A stretch of DNA of 64,000 nt from Nannocystis bainbridge (lineage in GTDB: Bacteria; Myxococcota_A; Polyangia; Nannocystales; Nannocystaceae): the NCBI RefSeq assembly GCF_028368995.1, contig NZ_JAQNDL010000001.1, positions 1,178,001 through 1,242,000 on the forward strand. Reading direction: 5' to 3'. Below the pieces are notes generated by a model, which saw nothing but the letters and a program-made list of their open reading frames with translations, was not told the origin of the DNA and made no database searches. This document shows, piece by piece, positions 7,135-16,419 of this stretch. The position numbers and the translations under genes are program-made. Positions within the stretch are counted from its first letter, which is position 1; each line of letters starts with the position of its first letter.

Positions 7135-10100
7135 ATGAAGCACGCACCGACCGACTGCAACCCGGCCTGGGAACACGCAGAGCGGCAAGCTCGCGACTGG
7201 GCCGCCCGCGTCGGCCTCGTCACCACCGACCGCGACCGCCGCCGGCTGGCGAAGATGGGTCAGGGACGCATGGCCGGCTGGCTCGCGCCGCACGCGGATC
7301 CAGGCGAGCTCGCCCTGCTCGCGCAGTGGGGTGCTTTCATCGCCCTCGTCGACGACACCTACGACCGCGACTCGCAAGCCGGGCCCGCGCAGGTCGACGA
7401 CTTGATGGATCGGCTCGTCGCCATCGTGACCCACTCCTCGGTCGACCACGACACCTCGATCCCGGCGGTCCGGGCCCTCACGGATCTATGGCCGCGCTCG
7501 GTGGCAGGGACCGCTCGCGGGTGGGCCCCGAGGTTCGCCGAACACTACCGGCGGTTCGCCGACGCGACCCGCGAGGAGGCGCGCCTGCGGGCCGGCGGTG
7601 TCCGCCTCGACCTGAAGCGGTACCTCGAGCTGCGCCGCCATACGATCACCGCGATGCCCGTGCTCGACCTGATCGAGCGCACCCTCCCGGCCGAGGCCGA
7701 CGTCCTCGACAAATTGCGGTGGATGGTCGTCGACGCGATCGCGTGGACCAACGACCTCGCCTCGGCCGAGCGCGAGCTGGCCGAGGGCACCGACAACCTC
7801 GTCAGCGTGGTCGCTCGCGAGCACCGCTGCGACCGCCACGAGGCCGCCGCGATCGTCCGCGCCATGCTCGACGAACGCATGGACGACTTCGACGACGCCG
7901 CCGCCGCTCTGACCGCCGCGGGCCCGTGGCAGGCCGGACTCGGCCCCCGCGTCGCGCTCCTCCGGGCCGCGCGCGACGGCTCACTCGCCTGGCAGGGCGA
8001 GACCCACCGCAACCGCACCGAGCCCAGCGACGCCCGCGGCCCTCGCTCCGTCCCGGGCGTCGACCCGCTGATCCGCCACCTGATGCCCGCCGTCGCCGCC
8101 GACGGGGCCGTCCGCGACCGCTGCGCCAGCCGCGTCCTCGAGACCGCGCTGCTGCTTTCCCTGCTCCGCGCCACCGATACCCACCCGGCCGAGCAAGAGC
8201 TCGCCGCCCGCTACCTGCGAGCCCGTCGCTCCGACGCCGACGCCCTCGACGCCCTCCTGATCGACGCCTGCCTCGACCCCAAGACCACCGCGCCGCGGGC
8301 CGTCGCCGCCGCCGCCGCGCTACCGCTGCCGCTGAGCCGCGGCACCGCCGGCCGCGGCCAGCTCAAGTTCGCAATGCTGCGGGTGGTGCTCCACTTGTTG
8401 TGCGGCGCGCCCGTGGGCGACCTCGAGATCCCCCCACTCTCCACGACCGACGAGATCACGACCTTCACCGAGGTTCACCGGCTCGTCCTCCGCATCGTCC
8501 AGGCGCCACACCTCCATGCGGTGTCCACCGGCGAGGTCGAGCGGCTGCTCGACCTGCTCGGCACCAGCCGCAATCGCGTGCTATGGGAGGCCAGCGCCAC
8601 GACCCACCTGCTCGGCCTCCACGCCGTGCGCAGGTTCCGTCCGACCCACCGCGTGATCGCCGACGGCCTTCTGCGCCTGACGCTCGCGCAGAACCCCGAC
8701 GGCGGCCTGCCCTTCCTCGACAGCCAGGACCTGTGGCTCGCGGCCGTCGCCGGGCTCGCCTTCCTCCACCACGCCCGCCTGCGCCCGCTCACCCGCCGCA
8801 TGGCGGCGTTCGTCGCCGCCTGGCAGGCGCGTGACGGCGGCTGGCCGTTCGCCTCCGGCATGATGCAGACCGACGTCGATACGGCGACCCGCTGCATGGA
8901 GTTCCTGCGGGCCGCCGATGTTCATCGCTACCGCGTCCAGCTCGACCGCGGCGCCGCCTACCTCGCGCGCATGGCCGGGCCGACCGGCGGGTTCCCGACG
9001 TGGGTCCGCGGCGAAGCCCCCGACCTCGACATGACCGCGGGTGCGATCCTCGCCCTCGCGCCCGATGGTCAGCGCCACCGCGACTTGCTCGTCGCCGCCA
9101 CCGACTTCGTCCTCGCCGCGCAGTTGCCCGACGGCACGTTCGAGCGCAGTTGGACGCTCAGCGAGGCCAGCGCGATCCTCCGCGTCGTCGACGCCCTCGA
9201 CGCAGTGCGCAGCAGTTCGTCCCCCGTGGTGGTCGACCGGATCGCCGCCGCGATCCAGCGGGCGGTGGCCCGGCTCGCCGCCACCCAGAACCACGACGGA
9301 GGCTGGGGCCGAACACCCGATGCGGACAGCGACGTCCTCTCGACCGCCCAGGCCCTCCCCGTCGTCGTCCGCCACGGCGACCCGGGCCACGCCGCGCGCG
9401 CGCTCGCCTATCTGCTCGCGCGCCAGGATTCCGACGGCGGGTTCACCTCGATCCCCGACCAGGTCGGGCCGCGCCCGCTGCCGTTCGACTTCCCGGTTCT
9501 GGCCGACATCCACGTCCTGACGGCCCTCCAGCGGTCCGCCGAGCTCACCAACACCGCGGCCCTCGCCGGCCGCGCGCCGCGGATCGGAGACCCTGACTGG
9601 TCCGCGCTCGCCTCGCGGATCCGCGGCGTCGTCGTGCGCCCGCGCGACCCCACGTACGAGCAGGGGCGTCTGCTCGTCAACCAGCGCTACGACGACGTCC
9701 GCCCGCAGGCCCTCGTCTACCCGGCCTGCGTCGAGGACGTCGTTGCGGTCGTGCGGTTCGCCCACGACCGCAGCGTCCGCCTCGCGCTGCGCTCCGGCGG
9801 GCACAGCTACGCCGGCTACTCGACGGGACCCGGCCTCGTGCTCGACGTCGGCTCGCTCAACACGACGAGCGTCGGCGGCGGCCGGGCCCTGTTCGGCGCC
9901 GGGGTCAAGGGCATGCAGGCCCACCTCGCCCTCGCGGCCGCTGGCGCCGGGCTGCCGCTCGGACGCTGCCCGTCGATCGGCCTGGCCGGCGTGACCCTCG
10001 GCGGCGGCCTGAGCGCGTTCACCCGCGCGTGGGGCCTGGCCTGCGATCACCTGCGCAGCGTCGAGATCGTCACCGCGGACGGCCGGATCCGCCGCGTCGG

Positions 10101-10992
10101 CCCATGCTCCGAGCCGCCCGACGACGACCTGTTCTGGGCCCTGTGCGGTGGCGGCGGCGGCAACTTCGGCGTCGTCACCTCCCTCGAGTTCGCCACCGAG
10201 GTCACCCGCGACCGCCACTTCGCCAGCTTCATCCTCACCTGGCCCGCCACCGACACGGCCGCCGTGATCCGCGGCTGGACGCTCTGGAACGCCGACCAGG
10301 GCACGCCCCGCACCCTCAGGAGCGCGTTCGAGCAGCTCAGCGACGCCGGCGCTCCTTCGCTGCCCACCGTGACCGGCACCTTCATCGGCACCCCCGACGC
10401 CCTGCAGCCTGCGCTGGACCGCCTGATCGCCGCCGTCGGCCGCTCCGAGGTCCAACGCCTGATCACCCCGTGCAGCTACATCCAGGCCGCCACCGAGGCG
10501 GAGCGGTGGGGCGGCGGGACCTGGGGCGCCCGCGTCGCCTTCGCCGCCAAGTCGCACATCGTCCGCCGGCCGATGTCCCCCGCCGCCGCCCACGACATGG
10601 CCGAATCGCTCATGCAGCTCCACAGCCTCACCGGCGTCGGAGGCGCCAGCGGCCTGCTGATCGACGGGCTCGGCGGGGCCGTCGGCGATCGCTCCGCCGA
10701 CGCGACCGCCTTCCCGCACCGCACCGCCGTCGGCGTCGTCCAATACCACTCCTACTGGACCGCGCTCACCGACCGCACACACGTCGAGCGGCGCATCCAG
10801 TGGTTGCGCGCCATCCACGCCGTCATGCAGACCCACCTCGGCGTCGGCGGCTACACCAACGGCATGGACCCCGAGCTGCGCGACTGGCCCGCCGCCTACC
10901 ACGGCGACAACTACTCGCGGCTGCAGCGGGTCAAGGCCACCGTCGACCCCGCGCAGTTCTTCGACTTCCCGCAGGCCGTCACACCGCGGTGA
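7135..10992 (+). CDS. Trifunctional terpene biosynthesis fusion: class I synthase - class II cyclase - BBE-type FAD oxidase
   Basis: 1285 residues from ATG 7135, chosen for AGGGA seven bases upstream; an ATG at 7075 would add 20 residues. Residues 1-310 are a class I terpene synthase alpha fold with DDTYD at 73-77 and the NSE motif NDLASAERE at 206-214 (Mg-diphosphate binding, ionisation). Residues about 310-810 are an alpha/alpha-barrel class II cyclase: repeats QNPDGGLPF, QARDGGWPF, QNHDGGWG and QDSDGGF, plus the general-acid motif DVDT at 580-583. Residues about 830-1285 match berberine-bridge-enzyme flavoproteins: RSGGHSYAGYS with H890 (8-alpha-histidyl FAD), GRCPSIGLAG with C945 (6-S-cysteinyl FAD) and a terminal NYSRLQRVK...DPAQFF. 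One protein could therefore protonate and cyclise a prenyl diphosphate, ionise and recyclise it, then oxidise the product. The prenyl chain length is unknown. The gene is isolated and flanked by IS scars. A 7-bp hairpin overlaps the stop codon. Confidence 0.9.
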   Translation: MKHAPTDCNPAWEHAERQARDWAARVGLVTTDRDRRRLAKMGQGRMAGWLAPHADPGELALLAQWGAFIALVDDTYDRDSQAGPAQVDDLMDRLVAIVTHSSVDHDTSIPAVRALTDLWPRSVAGTARGWAPRFAEHYRRFADATREEARLRAGGVRLDLKRYLELRRHTITAMPVLDLIERTLPAEADVLDKLRWMVVDAIAWTNDLASAERELAEGTDNLVSVVAREHRCDRHEAAAIVRAMLDERMDDFDDAAAALTAAGPWQAGLGPRVALLRAARDGSLAWQGETHRNRTEPSDARGPRSVPGVDPLIRHLMPAVAADGAVRDRCASRVLETALLLSLLRATDTHPAEQELAARYLRARRSDADALDALLIDACLDPKTTAPRAVAAAAALPLPLSRGTAGRGQLKFAMLRVVLHLLCGAPVGDLEIPPLSTTDEITTFTEVHRLVLRIVQAPHLHAVSTGEVERLLDLLGTSRNRVLWEASATTHLLGLHAVRRFRPTHRVIADGLLRLTLAQNPDGGLPFLDSQDLWLAAVAGLAFLHHARLRPLTRRMAAFVAAWQARDGGWPFASGMMQTDVDTATRCMEFLRAADVHRYRVQLDRGAAYLARMAGPTGGFPTWVRGEAPDLDMTAGAILALAPDGQRHRDLLVAATDFVLAAQLPDGTFERSWTLSEASAILRVVDALDAVRSSSSPVVVDRIAAAIQRAVARLAATQNHDGGWGRTPDADSDVLSTAQALPVVVRHGDPGHAARALAYLLARQDSDGGFTSIPDQVGPRPLPFDFPVLADIHVLTALQRSAELTNTAALAGRAPRIGDPDWSALASRIRGVVVRPRDPTYEQGRLLVNQRYDDVRPQALVYPACVEDVVAVVRFAHDRSVRLALRSGGHSYAGYSTGPGLVLDVGSLNTTSVGGGRALFGAGVKGMQAHLALAAAGAGLPLGRCPSIGLAGVTLGGGLSAFTRAWGLACDHLRSVEIVTADGRIRRVGPCSEPPDDDLFWALCGGGGGNFGVVTSLEFATEVTRDRHFASFILTWPATDTAAVIRGWTLWNADQGTPRTLRSAFEQLSDAGAPSLPTVTGTFIGTPDALQPALDRLIAAVGRSEVQRLITPCSYIQAATEAERWGGGTWGARVAFAAKSHIVRRPMSPAAAHDMAESLMQLHSLTGVGGASGLLIDGLGGAVGDRSADATAFPHRTAVGVVQYHSYWTALTDRTHVERRIQWLRAIHAVMQTHLGVGGYTNGMDPELRDWPAAYHGDNYSRLQRVKATVDPAQFFDFPQAVTPR

Positions 10993-11029
10993 CGGGAGCC
11001 GCAATGCCCGGGCGGTCTGGAGCGAGTGG

Positions 11030-13576
11030 CTATCGCCACAGCACGACCAGGCCGGCGAAAGTCGCCGCGTGCTGGCGCTGGGCGTTCGCTCCCGCGGAGC
11101 TGGCGTCGCCGAGCACGTGCGCGCTGGCCGGTCGGCGATCGTACCACTCCGGCACCAACCCGTCCGGCCGAATTCCCGCTTCGAACTTCTTAAGCGCGAT
11201 CGTAAGCCACGATCCGCAACTCTTCGAGTGGCCTAGCCCGGATTTCTGACCACGGTGACGACGGAGAGCGCGGCGGTCGCGGTCATGACCTCGCGGACGG
11301 GGCCTCACGCCCGACGCTGAGGTCGTCGAGGGCCGAGCTCGGCCCAAAGCACCGACCGGACTCGTCGAGGCGGCGAGGAGCGACCGTCGCGCGCGACAAA
11401 GCGCGCGCGACGGCCGGGCCGCGTGATCAGCCCTGTGCGAGCTGAGCGACCGCTTCGTCTCGTTGGCGGCGAAGGCGGCGCTTCTCTTGCGGTGATACTC
11501 GTAGACGTGAGCGGGCAGCTCGGGGTCCTCGACGAAGTCGACGAGCTCGGGGACGCACAGCGCGACGACCTTCTCGAGGGCGGCCTTGCGTTCGGATGCC
11601 GACCGGGCGGTGCGCGCGTGCCCGGCCCACGCAAACACGTTGTCGGGTTGAACCTCGACCGCCAGCGAATAGCAGGCCGCCTCGAAGGCCGCGTCGGTCG
11701 GACCACGCTCGACGAGCGGGGGATCGCCGTAGTCGTTCCACGGCACTGCACGTACGGCTTCGGCGGACTCTTTGTCCCACATCGCGTCGAGCGCCGTTCG
11801 AAGCGAGGCGAGCGCCTCTGCGTCGCGGCCGAGCCGGTGCAGCGCGAGCACATGCCATTGGCAGCCGAGGTGATGGGTATGGTCCGAGCCCAGCGCCTCG
11901 AGCAGTCCTGCGCCGGCTTCGCGCGCGGCCTGCCAGTCGCCCTGGGCGATGGCGTACGCCACCGCGCGGTCCCAGAAGACCGCCTTGCTAGTCTCGGCCC
12001 AGCGGTCTGTCAGCGTGCTCGGAATTTCACCGATGGACCTCGCCAGGGCGATGAGGTCTTTCACCTTCGCCGCGCCTTCGAGCGTATCGACACGATCCGA
12101 TTCGAGCACCGCACGCGCCTTTCGTATGATGGTCTGGGCGCGGTGCTCGTTGAAACGAATGAGCTTCTCGTCGCTGCACAGCGCGATCAGGTGGTTGAGC
12201 GCGGACGCGCGCTCTTCGGGGGTCGGCGCCTCCGACCCGAGCTGCCACCAAAGCTCCAAGTTGTTGGGAAAGCTCTCGACGGCGTGCTTCAAGCAGCGAT
12301 GGCGAAACGCCGGCGAGACGTCGGTGGGGATCTTATTCGCGGGATAGTTCTTCATCTCGTTCCCCGAGAGCGCCGTGACCACCATCGCAAACGCCTGCTC
12401 GTCGCGACCGAGCTTGTGCAGCGCCGTGGCGAGGCGTGTCCCCACGCGCGGGCGATCTCTCGAGGGGGTCAGGCGCTCGGCAGTGGCTCCGGCTTCCGCC
12501 GCCAACGACCAGTCGTTCAGATCCTCGGCTGCGGACATGACCTCGCACCAGAGATCGGCCTCTGCGGGATGCTTCCGCGCGAGCGGCAGCGCCAGCGCGA
12601 GCTTCTCGTTTGCCCGCTTCAGCTCGCCGATGGCCTTGAGCGCCTTCTTGAGCTCCTTGGCCGGCATCTTGGGCAGCCCGACGTTCTTGGCGTTGGCATA
12701 GAGCTCGTCGTACTTCTCCTGGAGCTCCTCGTCTTCCTCGCGCGTCTCCTGATCGAGCAGGCCCTTCTTGGCGAGCGCCGTGAGCAGCTCGAGAAAGACG
12801 TCGAACGAGGTGAACTCCCGCCCGGCCCCCGTCTCGTGGTCGTAGAACAAGATCTGACCGGGCGTGCCGCCGTCGAGCGAGCCCGTGGGGTCGAAGCAGT
12901 ACAGCTGCCCGTCGCCGTCGGCCATGAACGGCACCCAGCTCTCGGTCCAGGCCCCCGCTTTTTGCCTCCACTCTGGCTTCTCGGCGAGGATGCCATTCAT
13001 CATCGACCGCGTCTTCTCGATCTCGGCGATCGGCAGCAGCCGATAACAATCGAAGAGCTCGGCCTCGGTGCCGTCGTGGGCCGTGTAGATGGCCAGGAGC
13101 GTCGCGGGCACCTCGTGCCCACGCAGGACCTTCAGCAGGTCCTCGGACGCCGCCGGACGCAGCTGCGCGGCGACCTGCTTGTGCTTCTTCCGGAGCGCCT
13201 CGAGGAACGCATCGACCGGGGGCGAGCCGGACGCGCCCCGTGGCGCCTGCGCGGCTGCTTTGGCGGCCGGCGCCTTGCTCGCGCCAGCCTTCGGCGCGTG
13301 GCTCGCGGGTGCGCTCGTTGCCCCCGCGACGCTCGGCGCGGCTGGCTCGCTCGGCCCTGTCGTCGTGGTCTCGACGTACCCCTTCTTGGTCTTCTCGGCG
13401 ATGAGCTTGGATGCTTGCCGCTGCGCCTCGTCAGCGTCGCCAAACGTCTTGTCCTTCGCGCTGCCGGCCGTGCCGACGCGCCCAAAGCACACGGTCATGC
13501 AGTCGCCCTCGACCGTAACCTCCCAGAATTTTTTCGAGGTGCCCTCGACGAACTCGAACCGACGCGTTGCTGCCAT
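11030..13576 (-). CDS. WGR and SMI1/KNR4 domain protein with extended C-terminus
   Basis: 848 residues from ATG 13576. Residues 1-70 are a WGR domain (FEFVEGTSKKFWEV, CFGRVGTAGS), a putative nucleic-acid-binding module also found in PARPs. An Ala/Pro linker follows, then a SMI1/KNR4-like domain (about 120-275; PATLLAIYTAHDG, FMADGDGQLYCFD, EFTSFDVFLELL), a fold of immunity and scaffold proteins. Helical TPR-like sequence follows to about residue 710. The last 135 residues are Arg/Ser-rich and lack any repeat pattern. An adjacent frame would end with AQLAQG and a stop at 11427, so an indel near 11440-11480 seems to have removed the natural stop. Position gives no partner. Role unknown; WGR-SMI1 proteins are frequent in myxobacteria. 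Confidence 0.8.
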   Translation of the reverse strand: MAATRRFEFVEGTSKKFWEVTVEGDCMTVCFGRVGTAGSAKDKTFGDADEAQRQASKLIAEKTKKGYVETTTTGPSEPAAPSVAGATSAPASHAPKAGASKAPAAKAAAQAPRGASGSPPVDAFLEALRKKHKQVAAQLRPAASEDLLKVLRGHEVPATLLAIYTAHDGTEAELFDCYRLLPIAEIEKTRSMMNGILAEKPEWRQKAGAWTESWVPFMADGDGQLYCFDPTGSLDGGTPGQILFYDHETGAGREFTSFDVFLELLTALAKKGLLDQETREEDEELQEKYDELYANAKNVGLPKMPAKELKKALKAIGELKRANEKLALALPLARKHPAEADLWCEVMSAAEDLNDWSLAAEAGATAERLTPSRDRPRVGTRLATALHKLGRDEQAFAMVVTALSGNEMKNYPANKIPTDVSPAFRHRCLKHAVESFPNNLELWWQLGSEAPTPEERASALNHLIALCSDEKLIRFNEHRAQTIIRKARAVLESDRVDTLEGAAKVKDLIALARSIGEIPSTLTDRWAETSKAVFWDRAVAYAIAQGDWQAAREAGAGLLEALGSDHTHHLGCQWHVLALHRLGRDAEALASLRTALDAMWDKESAEAVRAVPWNDYGDPPLVERGPTDAAFEAACYSLAVEVQPDNVFAWAGHARTARSASERKAALEKVVALCVPELVDFVEDPELPAHVYEYHRKRSAAFAANETKRSLSSHRADHAARPSRALCRARRSLLAASTSPVGALGRARPSTTSASGVRPRPRGHDRDRRALRRHRGQKSGLGHSKSCGSWLTIALKKFEAGIRPDGLVPEWYDRRPASAHVLGDASSAGANAQRQHAATFAGLVVLWR
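11175..11198 (+). repeat. Solitary copy of the CTTAAGCGCG repeat
   Basis: CCCGCTTCGAACTTCTTAAG followed by CGCG matches 22 of 24 bases of the 25-bp inverted repeat at 25385 and 25473. About 35 bp further, CCTAGCCCGGATTTCTGACC resembles an IS1380-type end. Both lie inside the non-conserved tail of the WGR gene. Confidence 0.45.
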
Positions 13577-13649
13577 GGCCTTCCTCTACTCCAAGACGAC
13601 CCGCCCGAGAATCATTTTTGAGGTCGAGCGGACCGCCCGTGATTTGGAT

Positions 13650-13875
13650 CCACGATTGCTTGCTACCCAGGGGTACGGCCGGAACACGACAAGGTGTATC
13701 CGCGCCGAGTTCGAATTTCAACCTGCCGGACGGCGGTTCGACGCCGGACGGGTCAGCTCCGACGGCGGTTTGCTGCTGCTGCGCGAGCTGACCAAGAGTT
13801 CGGGTGTGTTTCGAAGGTTCGCGTCCTGCTTCCGAGACTACCGCGACCCGAGCCGCATCGAGCGGCGCGCGAGGA
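13650..13875 (+). mobile_element. IS1380-family transposase N-terminal remnant
   Basis: The plus frame reads AEFEFQPAGRRFDAGRVSSD, GGLLLLREL and FASCFRDYRDPSRIE, the characteristic start of IS1380 DDE transposases (a SSDGG-LLLRE block, then RDPRDP-like). The rest of the transposase is missing and the frame passes into unrelated sequence. The element is dead. Confidence 0.7.
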
Positions 13876-13922
13876 TCCGCGGCTCCGACATCGGCCGCTG
13901 CGAGCGTTCGAGCCGGAGCGCC

Positions 13923-13952
13923 ATGACCCTTCGGACAGCTCCGAAGGGTCAT
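13923..13952. repeat. 13-bp inverted repeat (hairpin)
   Basis: ATGACCCTTCGGA and its perfect complement flank CAGC. It lies right behind the IS1380 remnant and before the Sel1-type gene end. There is no T-run. It may be a degraded terminator or a repeat left at the deletion junction. Confidence 0.5.
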
Positions 13953-14006
13953 CGACAATTCATGCGCAGGCTCCTAGCCGGCGAAGCGGTGGTGAGCGGC
14001 CTCGCA

Positions 14007-14690
14007 TCAATTCGCGGCGCCGCTGCGCACCGCCTCGACCGTCGCCTCAGCGCCCGCGAGTTTGCCGACCAGGACGATCGCGCCGCAGCGGCCGTCGAGC
14101 GTCGCCACCGTGCGCGCGAGCGCCTTCTCGACGCAGGCGTTGGCCGCCGGCGAGCCGCCGCTGGCCGCCACGTCGCGCGTCTTGCCGCCGGCGAAGGTCC
14201 AGGTCGCCGCGAACGCTTGACCGGCTGGCGCGCACTTGTCGAGCGCGCGCCGCTGCTTCGCCAGCGACCCGGCGATGACGAGCGCGCCAAGCATCGGCAT
14301 ACCACCCATCACACCGCACATCAGGTCGCGCAGCTCGAGCCCGTCGGCGGCGATCGACCCGACCGTGAGATTGGCCTTGGCGATGAACGCGGGGCTCCTT
14401 GGCGCGCGCGCGGCCTTGGCCTGGCAGCCCTGCGCATCACCGAGCGCGCACGCCTTGTCGATGAACGCGGTCGTCGCTGCGGGATCGACGGCGACGCCGA
14501 GCCCCTTGTCGTGGACCACCGCGGCGATCAGACAGCCGACCGAGTTGCCGCGCTCGCACGCGCCGGTCGCCACGGCCAGCGCGCGCGTGGGATCCTGCGC
14601 CGCACCGCCGCTGCCGTTGAGCATGATCGTCGCCGCGCCCATGCAGGCCTCGGGATCACCCTGCTCGCACCGGGAGTCGCAGCCTAACGA
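14007..14690 (-). pseudogene. Sel1-like Cys-rich protein, N-terminus lost
   Basis: From about GCDSRCEQGDPEACMGAAT to the stop at 14007 this frame is good protein. It has Sel1/TPR-like units with Cys-Gly-Asn spacing (ACERGNSVGCLIAAVVHDKG, KACALGDAQGCQAKA), then a separate C-terminal domain with four further Cys. Such proteins are normally exported. The open frame continues upstream to 15035 but runs antisense to a lipoprotein gene and turns Arg-rich, and no start codon with a ribosome site lies near the first repeat. I therefore read it as an N-terminally truncated gene. Confidence 0.6.
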
Positions 14691-14832
14691 GGCCGCTGTG
14701 CGGACGTAGGGGATGGGGCGTGCGTCGAGCCGCCGAGAGTACACGTCGAGGAAGGCGCAGACCCTATATCGTCGTCGCGCACAAGCTCGGCAAGGGCTTG
14801 CGCGCGCGCGCGAGCTTTGGCAAGGTCCGCCG

Positions 14833-15780
14833 GTGCACCTTCGACGCCTCGGTCTGTTCGCAACGCTCGCACTGCTGATTACCGCCTGCGGTGAGGACAA
14901 GGATCCGCTGGCGACGGTCGGGGGCAGCGGGGCGTCGGCGTCGGGCGCGGGGCCGTCGTCGGACGGGAGCGGGGCGTCGAACTCGAACTCGGCGGGCAGC
15001 GACTCGGACGGCAGCGGGTCGGCGGGCGGGAGCACGGGCGACGATCCGACGTCGGGCGGCGATCCGACCGGCGGGGCGATGGGCGACCCGTACGAGACGT
15101 GCCAGGACTACATCGCCTGCATCGCGGTGACGACGCCGAACGCGCTGCCGGACGCGCAGTCGGGGTTCGGCGAGGGGGCGATGTGCTGGAGCGGGTCGCC
15201 GGTCGACGCGGAGCTGTGCGGGAAGGCGTGCGCGACGGGGCTGTCGCAGTACCACGAGATGTTCCCCGACGAGCCGGCGTGCGATCCGTGCGCGCTCGGG
15301 GGCGAGTGCCAGAGCGGGGCGGGGACGTTCCTGCTGGCGATCTCGACGCCGCTCGGGCGCGAGCTGCCGTTCCAGTTCATCGTCGAGGGCGCGGTGTCGG
15401 GCGATGGGCCGCTGGCGCTGAGCGTGCAGTCGCTGTCGCTCGACATGAGCCGCGTGACGGCGCCGCGGCTGCCGGTCGGCGAGGTGCACATGCTCAACAG
15501 CGACGCGTCGGACGGCAACTTCGTGCTCGCCACGGGTGCGATCATGATCCCGGGCGAGGCCAACCCGCTCTTCGGCGTCCCGGTGGTGGTCGACGCCATC
15601 CTGAGCGGGAAGCTCGTCGGGACCGACAAGTTCTGCGGGGAGGTCACGGGGGCGGTCGTGGAGCCGGTCAGCCAGCCGCTCGACGGCTCGACGTTCGCGG
15701 CGGTGCGGGTGCCGAGCGCGAGCGAGCTGCCGCTCGACGTGGAGATCGACTGCCCGGGGCAGAAGGTGACGGACCCGTGA
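14833..15780 (+). CDS. Hypothetical lipoprotein with Gly/Ser/Asp linker
   Basis: 315 residues from GTG 14833, with AAGGT seven bases upstream. The start at 14713 gives an Arg-rich N-terminus instead. A lipoprotein signal (LFATLALLITAC, Cys19) leads into a 55-residue low-complexity linker of Gly, Ser, Asp and Thr typical of myxobacterial surface lipoproteins. A Cys-rich segment follows (CQDYIACIAV, CDPCALGGEC), then a beta-rich domain of about 150 residues. No enzyme motif was found. It probably sits on the outer membrane. Confidence 0.75.
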   Translation: MHLRRLGLFATLALLITACGEDKDPLATVGGSGASASGAGPSSDGSGASNSNSAGSDSDGSGSAGGSTGDDPTSGGDPTGGAMGDPYETCQDYIACIAVTTPNALPDAQSGFGEGAMCWSGSPVDAELCGKACATGLSQYHEMFPDEPACDPCALGGECQSGAGTFLLAISTPLGRELPFQFIVEGAVSGDGPLALSVQSLSLDMSRVTAPRLPVGEVHMLNSDASDGNFVLATGAIMIPGEANPLFGVPVVVDAILSGKLVGTDKFCGEVTGAVVEPVSQPLDGSTFAAVRVPSASELPLDVEIDCPGQKVTDP

Positions 15781-15784
15781 GGCG

Positions 15785-15910
15785 TCAGCCGGGCGGGACG
15801 CAGACCTTGTCGACGGAGGAGGAGTCGTTGTCCTCGATGCACTCGTTGAGGACGCCCTTGCCCATGCCGTCGTCGTCGGCGACGGCGTAGACGCTGACGG
15901 ACCTGAAGCG
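15785..15910 (-). pseudogene. C-terminal gene fragment
   Basis: A minus frame ending five bases after the lipoprotein stop (convergent) reads VSVYAVADDDGMGKGVLNEC and ends in VDKVCVPPG. It is coding-like with two Cys, as in the tails of exported myxobacterial proteins. Upstream of FRSVSVY it becomes Arg-rich, so only about 40 residues survive. Confidence 0.4.
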
Positions 15911-16419
15911 GCGCCGACGCCGAAAGATCGACCCTTCCCCGCGGTGGTGTTCTGGAAGGGCGTCGACGGCGGCAAGAGCAGGCAGGTGCTCCACATCGAC
16001 TGGAAGCCGCATTTTCTCCGCCGGGTAGGCACGCGCGCGAAGCCGGGCATGGAGTGGGCCGTTCGCCCAGAGCAGCGCAAGCGCATCAGGGGCACTGCGC
16101 CGTTATGTCTGGCTGGCGGCTTCGCGGCTACCACGACGCGAATGGGGTTGAACACGTCGAGATCAAGGTGCGCGCATTACCCAGTCCCGCACGTTTTTTC
16201 TCCAACTTGTGCCCGCCGGTGGCCTTCGCGCCAGCGGGACCGGGCCCCCCGTATCAAGCGTGTTCTTCGGTGAAGCCTCCGCCGTCGCCGGCCAGCGCCA
16301 AGGCTCACCGAATCCGGGGACGGGCCACTCGTCCCACCGGCGGACCACCTAGTCCTGCACGATGGGCCGCCTGCAGGCAGCGATCGGCCGGGAACCCGGA
16401 AAGGGCTGAAGCGCGGGGT
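15911..16419. other. Non-coding or decayed stretch
   Basis: About 500 bp with no gene I can support. A short plus reading around 15944-16090 (VFWKGVDGGKSRQVLHIDWK) is protein-like but has no start and no family. The local composition is less GC-rich than its flanks. Confidence 0.4.

Noticed and set aside
8581..11004. 807-residue minus-strand frame opposite the terpene fusion
   Set aside because: Compositional shadow; the plus strand carries all catalytic motifs.
14700..14790. LDVYSRRL-like string resembling an integrase core on the minus strand
   Set aside because: Only eight residues match, with no further transposase motif on either side.
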